Positions 36,401-48,400 of a stretch of DNA of 64,000 bases are shown here, one piece after another. The notes under the pieces were generated by a model, which saw nothing but the letters and a program-made list of their open reading frames with translations, made no database searches and had not been told where the DNA came from. Numbering within the stretch: position 1 is the first letter of the stretch; every line of letters starts with the position of its first letter. Source of the DNA: Choristoneura fumiferana (Eukaryota; Arthropoda; Insecta; Lepidoptera; Tortricidae); contig NC_133492.1 of assembly GCF_025370935.1 (NCBI RefSeq), positions 15,439,568-15,503,567 on the forward strand, written 5' to 3'. A program made the translations under genes and the position numbers.

Positions 36401-39400
36401 GGTTTTTAGCTGTTTCATCAAAATCGGTTCAGCTATTTTTAAGGTAACGCCGTTTTGTCACCAAATTGATTATATGTATGTTAATGACCCGAAATAAATG
36501 GATTTATTATTATTAAGATATTGAAGTTCGGCGGGCCTATTTACGTGGCTTTTTACGAACCCCCCGTGGGTGTAATATTGTTCATATACAGCCACGTAAA
36601 TAGATCCGCCGCACTCCCGACCCACGCCCGGGCTGCGTGTGTTTTGTGCTTAAGCGTACGACGCGCCAAAGTTCGCATATTTATATAATGTTTGTCCAAA
36701 TGATTGTTTGCCATATTTTTTTTCCCACTGAAACCGTTAATTTTTTCTGAATTTTTTTATCATCCTATACAAAATTGTAGGTTAGGTTTGTTTTATAAAA
36801 ATTCTAAACAATTATTGGATTCAGAGAAAAAAAGAGTTATGACAAACATTACATTCTGCCTTTCCATAAGTATGCGAGCCGACCCCGACCCCGACCCCGA
36901 CCCCAACCCCAACCGACCCTCTTGCAGCACGACGGTGACGTTCCCGGCGAGATGGCGCGCCGCGTCGTCCGCGAACGCGATGCAGCGCGCCACGTGCCGC
37001 AGCCAGCGGCTGGCCTCCATCAGCGAGTAGTACTGAGAGTCCTGGACCTGCCGCACACGCACAACACATTGTAACAGTAACAGTAACAGGACGGGGACCC
37101 CAACAGGGTACTTGATAACAATCATTACAAGACTACATTCATAAAAATAAAAAGATAGATAGATAAAACGTTTATTTGGTACAGCCAACACACAATCGAG
37201 ATGAGAGAAATTAAACAAAAAAAAACAGTCCAAATTTAAAACACTAATGAAAATGAAAAATAATTTCCTCAAATTGTTTGAGAAAAGCACTATACATACA
37301 TGCAATCCTCGGTCAGAACAGGGATTGCTGGACTTGTTTTATCCGGTCTCGTCTACCCCAATCTCGTCCATCAATCCCTTACTTCGTGGCCTCCTATTTT
37401 TTTACTCAGGAAACCACCCAATTGACATAATAAAGTACCAGGAGCGCATAGCCGTAAAGCGATTTTCTTACCCAGGACACCACCTAATTGGCTTACACCA
37501 GGTACCAGGAGTGCATAACATTAAGGAAGGCGACTCACCCAGAAGCCGCCGAGCGTGGTGGGCGTGCACAGCTCCACCAGCTTGTTGTAGGAGGCTTGCA
37601 GCGCGGCGAGCGGCGGCAGCACGGCGCCCGCCGCCGCCGGCGCCGCGAGGCTGGTCCCGCACAGGTGGATCACGTGCGGCGGCGTCAGCTTTGGGTGGGA
37701 ACGCCGGACCTGGGACGGATCAAATCTGGTACCATTACTGGGATCTGTTACCATTGTTAGTAATATATGAGTGTACAGTCAAGGAAACCGAATCACGTAT
37801 CAGAGTGGAACCTTTGTGCTACTAATGTCATGATGACATCCCATACATTTGTCAAAGAAATCATAGATTATGAAAAGGTTCAAACTCAAACTCAAACTCA
37901 CAACATTTATTGACAACAAAAACACACCACATCACAACAAAAACACAATAAAAACATAAATAGGAGAAGAGAGAAAAATAAGAGACATTGTGGTGTAGTG
38001 TGATGCCAAAAGGACTCAGCTCAGCATGTGCCGTAGCCCTGTAACCAGAGCTGCAGCGCTGGTTTTCAGCTGAACCCCGGTGAGTGTGCACCCACGTAAC
38101 TGAACGCGTAATTATTGCGTGATTATTGGGTTCCACCCTAGCACGTGTTTTCTTCGACTGTACCAGTCAAGTGCAAAGATATCGACACGGCCAAAGTTAC
38201 AAAAATATGTATACACGACCGTAATGTTAAGTGCATAAAGCCGTGTAGGTATATATATTTTTGTAACTTTGGCCGTGTCGATATCTTTGCACTTGATTGT
38301 ACATAGAACTTTTTTTTGCTTAATTATCGCATACCTACCTTTACCTACCTAATGATAATTGTAATAAGTTTTTTCCGAAAAAGATTTTCGGTTTTTAATG
38401 ACGCTACTATTACACGTGTTCCTTACTAGCACGAAAGCATGCTACTATTGAGCAAATGCTACCTACTAGCATTTGTGTATAGGACACGGACACGTGCTAC
38501 TATTAAGCATGCTTATTGCTTATTTATTGACATACTGGTACTACAGACACTAGCATGCTTATTAGCATGCTAGTAACGAGCATGTGTAAGGCGGCCTTTA
38601 CTGTCGGCGAACAGACTATACAATGAGAAAAACAGAGACCCGACTATCACCGTCACAAAATGTCAGCCGTGCACGCCTAGTCTTATTAGGTCTGAGACAT
38701 AGACAACCGTACCTGTTCCAACAAGACGCTCTCAGCCGTAGCCGAGTGGTCCGTGGGCAGCAGCTCCCCGCTCCGCAGCAGCGCGGCGCCGGCGGGCCGG
38801 CCCCACACCCACACCGGCACGCGGCCGGACCGGAAGTGCCGCGCCGACTCCATCAGGTTATAATCCAGCACAGAACTCGGCACTATCAGCGTCTCCCCAG
38901 CCGTCAGCATGAACGCATCCGAAGTCCCGTTGATGCAAGTTATCCGCCAGTGGGGACACTCGCACCTTTCCAACTCCCTCTTCCAATCACCAGGGCGTAT
39001 GAACATGTTCAAGTCTGAGGGTAGGGTAGGGTAGTACGGCTCCTTGACCTCGAAGGCGAAGAGCAGGTCGTGCCGTTTGGGGAAGGCGTGGTGGATCAAC
39101 GCCATGGCTACGCGGCGGCCGTGCCCGATGGGGGAGTTCACGAAACTGAATGTGAGGACTTTCATGTTCTGAAAGACAAGTGTTAGCTTTTTTTGAGACT
39201 GAAATCGGTCGTTAGAGTTTTTTGTGTGGGTTTTTTGTAAACAATTTATATTACAACTATATAGCTTTTGCCCACGGCTTCGCCTGCGTGGAATTCGGTT
39301 ATCGCGCGCTGTTCCCTCGGGAACTGTGCATTTTTTCGGGATAAAAAGTAGCCTATGTCACTCTCTGACCCATAAATTATCTCTATGCCAAAAAACACGT

Positions 39401-42400
39401 CGATCCGTCGTTCCGTTTCGACGTGAAAGACGGAAAAACATACAAACACGTATAGAGGTAGATAAAAGATACAAATTACATGGGTTAAAACATTTAGATT
39501 TTACAGGGATGTATGGTGTTCTTTATTTAAGTACCTTAACTCTCATCTTAGGGTCTCCCCACATCTACAGACCCGGAATCGGCTTAAGCCGACCAAAAAA
39601 CACTTTTATGACCCGCAATAAGAGCGAAAAAGGAAGAGCGTTTCGCGTCGGCCGAGCCGATCGACGCCTTTATCAAGAGTTTTTTGATCGGTTCCCGTCG
39701 ATAGGTTTGGAGAGACCCTTAAGAGATGAGATCTCTATCGAATCATGACAAAATAAAAAACAAGTCTATAACTATGTTCAGTGGGAGTGTAAAATGCTTC
39801 CACCGTCAAATAAATGAAATGGATATTTACAAAGTCTCCCAATGTCAAATATACATCGTACAGTTGAGTTCTTATAATTCTGAGCAAAAATTCAATCAAA
39901 AATATCTAAACATGCTTCTACGCCGTTAATAATAAAGTCATGTTCACAAATTATTGCTCAGAAATATAAGAACTATGATTTATGAATGTCCAAAAGCCCC
40001 TACTTGATTGAGGTACTGAATGACAGTACCCCGTGCTGACAAACCAACTGGATTGTGACAGTGAAACCGTAGAGCGCGACTCGGTTAAGCTGATTAGATA
40101 AAACCGCCGTATCGGGTTACCGGACCATTTGATCTTTATGCTTTGTAACTGGCATGAAATATTAGTTTTAGGGCCTGTTACCATTCATCGACATCTTTTA
40201 TGTGACAGATGTGATGCTCTCTCTGTTTATTCAGACAAAACAAACAGACTGTATCATCGATATCTCAGTAAGAGCCCGTGCCCACTTTGTCGGGTGTCTG
40301 ATTGTCTGGGAGGCTACTGCGAAATTCGAAAATCGAAGATCGTGTCGTACCGTCCCGCTCACTCATGTAATTAATAATATAAGTGACAGAGGGAATGAAC
40401 GACACGAACTTCAATTTTCCAATTTCGTAGTAATTTCGCTGTTCTATTCTATTTAGTGTAAGTTTTCGGTGACAAAATACGTCTCGATCGCGTTCGCGTT
40501 AAAATCTCAATTTGTATGGAAATACGAACATCGCAAACTTTCCGCTAGAGGCGCTGTTCGTGTTTCCATACAAATTGAGATTTTAGCGCGAACGCGATCG
40601 AGACGTATTTTGTAACCAAAAACTTACACTAAGGGTACTGTTTCATGTCAGATGTCGGTCATTTCTATAGAAAATGGGTGTCGGGAAAGTGTGAATAGCT
40701 ATATAAAATGTTCTGCCCGGAACCAGTTTTCACCATCCATTGATTAGTGTTAACTGGCGGTTAGGTGTGATGCCGTCTCTATTTGTTTTGTTCGAATAGA
40801 CGGAGACGGCATCACATATAACCGTCGGTTAACGCTAATCAATGGATGTTGAAACAGTCCCTAAGTGTTGAAACAAGCCTTTAGTGGACGCTTTAGTTAT
40901 TTGATTGAATTTGGTGTTACTCTGAGGATTCCTATGTCTATCGATTAAAACTAATTACTTTGGTACTCTGCGACAAGAGACGGCTACGTCTGTACGAAGC
41001 GCCGTTTCTTTGTGTTTTAGGCCTTTCATTATGTATCAGCTATATAAACTACTATTAGTTCATAAACGACGTAGTAACAGTAACAAAAAATCTGATTGTT
41101 TCATTCTATGTACACACTAGACCATACTGATGCCATAAATTCCTAATGGAACACTTAAGGAAAATATAATGACTTTCCTCAAATTAATTTAATGATAATG
41201 TCAAACATACCGCACATTCATTAGATGTGGCTAAATTACCATGATGGAGGGAGTAGTCATAGTTATTTTCTACCGACCAAAAAATCTCTCCTTTAAATAG
41301 ACCGAGTAAAAATCAATGCCCGCACAACATTTTACCCTACATTCCTATAATCTACAAACTCTAGCAAGACCGCATTCTTAAACGGTCCAGAGGTAAAAAA
41401 ATATATCTTAAATCTGTTTCTTTTTTACTGTTATGTACCATCTAACCATCATCTAACGACCAGATGGCCTAGTGGTTAGAGAACCTGACTACGAAGCTTG
41501 AGGTCCCGGGTTCGATTCCCGTGTCGGGGCAGATATTTGTATGAAAAATACGAATGTTTGTTCTCGGGTCTGGGTGTTTAATATGCTTTGGGTGTTTATA
41601 TACTTAAATAAGTATGTATCTATCTATATAATTATATTTATCCCTTGCTTAGTACCCATAACACAAGCTTTGCTAAGCTTACTTTGGGACTAGGTCAATT
41701 GGTGTGAATTGTCCCGTGATATTTATTTATTTATTTATTTTATATCTAAATCAGCGGTTCTTAACCCTTTTGGCTGGCGACCCTAAAATACCGCTAAAAT
41801 TGACGTCAAAATAAAATATTGAAAAACAACAACTAGAGTTTCAACGACCCATCCCAATACCGCCCGCGACCCGAGGTTAAGAAATGCTGATATCTAAATG
41901 TATACAAGTTCATTTTAATTAACAAATGGGTACCAGGAGTGCATAGCTACCTTGCATATGACCTGTAGCCCCTTGACCTTCCCGGGCATATCCCCCTTGG
42001 GCATGAGCCGCCGCCGCCGCGCCGGCCCGCCGTCCGTGAGCCACACGGCGCCGACGCTCGTGAGCGCCGCGTCGTAAGGCCCGAGGAGGATGTTGCGTTG
42101 GCTGCACTCCTAGTACAACAGAACAGGGAAAAGGTTAGTGTTTATTTTATATGATTCGATCTTGTGAGAAAGGGTCTATAAATAAATTGAATAATGAGGT
42201 GTACTACACGAGCTTAACGATTAATAGGGATGTTGACAGCATTAAAAAATAATTCGAAGGCACGACTCCAGTAAAAAAACGCTTTATTTTAGCCCTGAAA
42301 ACCATATTAATTTTCGATTAACTGCAAAAATTTGTTGCTTAAAAACAAATAAATAGTTAGTTGATGGAGTTGGCGAACAAGTGACGTCACATGTTGCTAT

Positions 42401-45400
42401 TTCCATTCAAACTATGGGAGAATTGTGTTTTGACAGCTCATAAAAAGTACGTCAGTTGATTGGCGGAGTCAACATCCCTATGTTTATTATTTGCTACTTG
42501 CAGCATACAAAGTCAGGTAAGTAAGGGGGTAAGTTTTATCTTTATAAGTATAAGCACGTGCTCAGAGTGCCCGGCAAAAACTAGGGGGTGATTTGGGTCC
42601 AATTATATAGGAGTTCATACATACATTACATTCACGCCTTGTAACGTCTTCAGACGTAAGACATACAATTTTCGAGAGTTAACAGATAAGAGGAACGGAT
42701 AAGCTGATGGCTGTCACTTCATGCAGAAATAGCAACATACAGGAGCACTAAATTTGGTTACCAATCTAACAATACCACAAACAGATGAAACACACACACA
42801 CAAAAATATACCATTATTTTGCACGCCCTTTATTTGTAGTGTAGGTGTTCAAAATCGCCGTGAAACGAGCGGTTTGAGCCGACAATAGAATATGTTCAGT
42901 ATACAGTTAAGAAGTTTGCAAGTTGAATCGGAGTTAGTGGTAGAACGAATTCTGTTTGGTCACGGCTACGGTCAAAATCGGACTAGACGTTATCTGCGGC
43001 GGTTGTAGCAGTATCATTATAAAAAAAATAGATTACCTGGCATTAGAAAGTAATAAGGAACAGTAAACGAATCAGGTAACAATTGAAAATACAGGTATAT
43101 TTTAGTTTGTTATTTTCCTCAGTTAATTAAGCAGCATTAAATTGTAACGAAACATCGAGCATTCGCCGTTTTTAAATTTGTCGGACTGAAAAACGAACAG
43201 AGCCAAGCATAGAGCTAAACATTGCTATGAACATTTACACGATTAAGCAAAGGTTGCACTATGGATACTAGGCAACGGATAAACATACTTATATGGATAA
43301 ATACATATTAAACATCCAAGACCCGAGAACAAACATTCATACATATATCTGCCCCGGCCGGGAATCGAACCCGGGACCTCAAGCTTCGTAGTCAGGTTCT
43401 CTAACCACTTGGCCATCCGGTAAAAATTTCATTATTCACGATGGTGGATGGCGGACGGATGCTCGGCAAAATCTCAAAACAACTTTTACCTGTAATGCAG
43501 ATCTGCATTACAGCATCCGTCCGTCTCCACCATTGTGAATATTATAATTTTTACATCGAGGTTCCCAAACTTTTTTCTTCGTACAGGCAGCATCAAAAGT
43601 GGCTATATACTTTCGTACTTTGTCGTTTAACAGCCACGTACTTACTATATAAACGCCATGCAAGATTGTCAATATGTCAATGCGACAGAGTAAAAAAGTG
43701 ATCCGCTACTTTTGATGCTGACTGTACACCACTTTCAAAGTTTTATTGTTGTCGGTAGGGCTACTACGAAACTCAAAACTAGAAGTTCGTGTCGTGCGGT
43801 CCCTCTGACACTTAAACTGTATAATACGAGAGTGAGAGGGACGGTACGATACGAACTTCGAGTTTCGTAGTAGCCATGCAGCTTCTACTTTTCTACTTTG
43901 TTCCCAAAACTCCCAAAACCTCCATTTTTTTTCACGCCCACGTGGACCCTCGTCTGGTCTTCCCTGGACCACTTTGGAAACCTCTGCTGTAATGTAACTT
44001 TTGCCAGAATGCTCGCTCATTACTCATATTCATGTTCATCAGCCATCAGCCCCTAAAGAGCCAGAGTAACTCACGTCATCCTGTGACCTCTCCAGAGGCA
44101 CAAAGGACAGCTTGTAGTTGGTGACGAAGAGGGAGCCGAAGCGGCCGTGGTCGCGGTCGCTGAGCGGCGTCAGCAGCACCACGCTGTGCGCCGCGCCCAC
44201 CACTTGCTCGCCTGCAGACAAACATCAAATCAGCCGAAGGACTCCCACTGTTGGATATATACCTCCCCTATAGAACTCCGGTCTTTAACCACGCGGCTTT
44301 AACCAGGTCATCTGGCCATCTCGTTCATCTGGCCGATCGATCTGAGGTCTCCATTCGAGAACTTCTCGGCTCTATTTTTGTCTAGATGTATTGTACGTTG
44401 CAAGTCAAATTATGACCGTTTTCAAATATCATTTTGAATGCGACCTAAGAAGTACTCATGTCGACAAGAAATCACAACTGCGATGTATTTATTAGAGATA
44501 GATAGAGAGAGTTTTTAATGTTTTACGTGACCATAATAAATTGATAATCCATTAATTCCACTACCAGGCGGTGAATTTCTAAGCTACATGATGGACAGTA
44601 AAGTTTCTAGATTGCCTAATATTTCGAATATCATGAATGCTTAGTCAAATATGTACAGACAGCAAAAAAGATATGAATACAGCCAAAGTGCTAAAAATAT
44701 GTAGGTATACACTATCTTTACGTTCAGGCAATATTTTTGGCACTTTAGCTGTATTCATATCTTTGTTGCTGACTGTACGAACACGTAAGATGGAATGTAA
44801 TGGATCTAACGAATAGAGCAAGGCATTTAAATAAGTACCTATCTAAAAGTATGATTTTTTTATGTACCAGACCAAATAAATAAACAAGTTACACAGAAGT
44901 CATACCTACTTATAGTTTAAGATTAGATAAGATACAGTTGGAATGGGATGATCATTCAGCAAGACTGTCAACGTCAAGGTAAATATCCGATAAAGAAATA
45001 CATAGTACAGTCGAGTTCATAAACTTGTGAGCAAAATTTTGATCAAAAATATCTGAACACATCTATTGTAATCGGCGTAGAAGCGTGATTAGATATTTTT
45101 GATCAATTTTTGGCTCACAAGCTTATGAACTCGACTGTACATTATTTAGGAACAGATAAATTTTTTCACAGCCTATTTTGCACTGTTGAGTAATGGACCT
45201 ACTGTGTTCTGATTGTCTCCGAGACGCCATATTCTAGCCATCACTTTTGATACCTAAAATTCACGTACGTTATTATCTAGCCTAAATACCACGTCAATGA
45301 ATGTGTTAAGTTAACCTAATAGCTGTCTATACTAATTTTGTCCCTCGCTTAGGATCCGCAAAAAACCAAAGCGGTTCGAAGGACCAATTAAGGTTAAGGT

Positions 45401-48400
45401 CATTGACGCATGACACACTCATTCATAAAGTGCCGACACGTAATGAGGGTATGACATTAAGAAAAAATTGGAAGAACTGGATGTTTGAGCGGCAGCAATA
45501 TTCTGGACGAAAGTGAATGAAAGGATCGCTTTAGGCTCTAGCTTCCCCTGCATGCACCCTAAGTCAAAATTTTGTTTTATGAACATGAAACTTTATGTTA
45601 CTTACGAGTTACGAGAGAGTTCGATGTCACATTACAACAAGTATAAAGGACACTGAATCGTAGTAGGTTAAAGCAGGCTTAAGCCCATGGTTGGAACTAC
45701 TAATTATTTGGTGCTCATAGCGTCAACTTTGGTGCGAACTTCTGCTCCACGTGTAGGCAAGACGTGGAAAGCTTTAGGCTCCATTTCCACCAGAGATGTG
45801 CGAGGATTGTGTTGCGAGAAATGTATTTTTCATGAACCTTGAATGAAACGCTTTATTTATCTCCCCTCGTTCCGCTCAGCTACTGATGGCTACTACGAAA
45901 CTCGCAAATCGAAGTTCGTATCGCACCGTCCCTTTCACTCGCGTATTAAATGACATAAGCATTAGCGGGACGGCAACATACGAAGTTCGAGTTTGGCACT
46001 TCGTGGTATAGGGCCTGTTTCCACTAGAGATCTGCTGTGCGAAGGATAGGCAAACAAAGCGTTTCTATTGGTTAATGAAAAACAGATTCCTCGCACATAT
46101 TTGGTAGAAACACAGCCTTACACATCTCTCTTAGCCCTCAATTTCAGAGCAAAATTTGAGGATGCTAAAAGCAGACAACCTGACGATCGATTTGCGGACG
46201 ACCAAACTATTATTACACGAGATGGCAATGACCTGCGGCTACAATTACTTTTTACTCTATCAGTCAGTACATACTTAACCGTATGTATATAGTCATAACT
46301 AAAATTAGGTAGATATATGCGTACCTAAACAAATCCTACGGCTGTGCCCTTAGTGTAAGTTTTCGGTTACAAAATACGTGCGGAACGTTTGCGATGTTCG
46401 TGTTTCCATACAAATTGAGAATTTAACGCGATCGCGATCGAGATGTATTTTGTAACCGAAAACTTACACTAAGGGCACTGATAACCTCATGATAACGCAC
46501 AAGACACGTGTTTTCGGTACGATGATATTGAACACTTCACAACGCGGGATAGACTTTCAATTCTAAACAATTGGAATAATCCTTAAATTCTTATTCCATC
46601 TTAAAGATTCCACTACATTCAGGCAGGTACAGAATCTAGAGATCCAAGATTACAGATACAGGCCTAGAATAAATAGTGTGAGCCATATCGAATGTAAGAC
46701 TTCGCTGGCTATATGGTGATGGTTCTGCAAAAGATCGAATCTTATGACCTGTTAATTTATTTCGCACTCAACCCGAGATTAAACCTTGTGACATTTAAAA
46801 TAAAGCTCAGTTTTCTAGTGTATCCCATACTTTTGGATATTTTGGCCATTTTCGGCGGCTACGCTACCAGTGGTATTGTCGCGAACGATCGCGAGTTACA
46901 ATTACTGGTGAGTTCCTTATACTATTTCTGAACGCAACTTTATAACTGGTAACACTAAGGTGTGACGGGGAGGCGAGAGAGAGGATTGGACGGGTGAGGA
47001 TTGAATGTGAGACACGAAGGGTTGTAATGAAAGGAAAAATGGTTTATAATTATTAGAATCAAGTGTTGGTTTGTGCGAAGCAGATGGTTAAGTTCCCCCC
47101 TAACTTGGTGAGTGTTTGTAAAGTGTAACAACTTAGTAACGAGTAGAAATACTCGTAGTAATATTGAGATATAGATGAAAAGAACATTGCATTTATATGG
47201 AGGTAAGGGGGTTCTTTGGGGAAGGCGGAGGAACCATGGGGCCCTCGGGCCCCGGTCTGTGTCTTGCTCATGGCAACAGGTGTACCCGTCTAATGAGAGG
47301 ATCCTACCACCATGTGGCTCTCGGGTGCATTTGTGGTGCTAGTAGCGTTACACAGATATCTTAAAGTTAAAGTAATATGCTTGAGCATAATTGTACATCA
47401 CTATATCTCTTTATTATCATCCATGAGACTTTGTCGGACATAAGAATTGACATAATTGCGAATCCAGGCTGACCATAGAGATATAGAAATCATATTCGTG
47501 CCGACAGGTATGTCAGCTTGAATGTTACCAAGTATTTGGCGATCTGCAATGCTCCAGTACATTTGTACACGATGGGTGGCCTGAGCAATTTGATCACTGA
47601 TTGGGTCAATGTTAATCACTATTTGGATGTTTCCAAGTATTTGGTGATCTTGACTGCTACGTACTTTATGACGCTGACTGTACCTAACTCCATATTATAG
47701 GTACTGCAGATGATGAAACATGTAATGAGGGTTTCGCTCGTGATTGGTTAAATAGGTAACTAAAGAAACGTCAGCGTGCCCCCACATGCAGTCGCTAGTC
47801 GCTCGTTTGCAGCGATAAATCTGGTCACGTGACCCCATTTTGACGGTGATTTTGAATTTCCCGCGACTCAAAAAAGTAGCGTCAAGTCGCCGCGTCGAGC
47901 AGCAGCGACCAGATGGCTTCTTGCAGGATTGATCTTGGCCTTTGAAGCTGATTTCTTTATCTCATTTAGTAGCAATCGTGGCAGTGGTACAAATAAAAGA
48001 AATTGGAGTGAATGAAAAAAAAAACAGTGTTTTTGCCGAAATTGAAGAGGCTTTTTTTTCCAGCGATAAAGCTCAACATTTTCAGCTTTATCGCTATATG
48101 CCACGTGACCAGATTTGACACTGGAACTGGAAACGAGCGTTGATTGATTTCATGTGGCCCCACCTTCAAACAGACCTCACGACGATACTAACGCCACCTA
48201 GCGATATTCGCCTGTCGGAAAACCCTCATTAACGTGTGCAGCAATAAATAGGCTTGTCCTAAAACGTCTAATAAGCCCGTCAATTAGATGTTGAAAATAG
48301 CCTGAATGGCTTCGAGAAAAGTATGGTACGGCCGTGCCTTTGTTTTTGTTTTGCTCGACTTGGCGGGGGCACTGCCGTGTCCCCTGATTATCATTATCAC

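Noticed and set aside
36793..37305. 170-codon minus-strand frame as a separate gene
   Set aside because: It reads through MTMR exon 7 and its flanking introns, including the G-rich repeat; only 37047-36918 is exon.
37247..37825. 192-codon plus-strand frame
   Set aside because: Antisense shadow of MTMR exon 6 and its duplicated tail copies.
39224..39748. 174-codon open frame on the plus strand
   Set aside because: It crosses a common moth repeat and low-complexity intron DNA; no conserved domain is visible.
42100..42117. A plus-strand copy of the intron-start module (TGCACTCCTAGTAC)
   Set aside because: It is the antisense of the MTMR exon 4 acceptor; kept only as a speculative inverted-motif observation.
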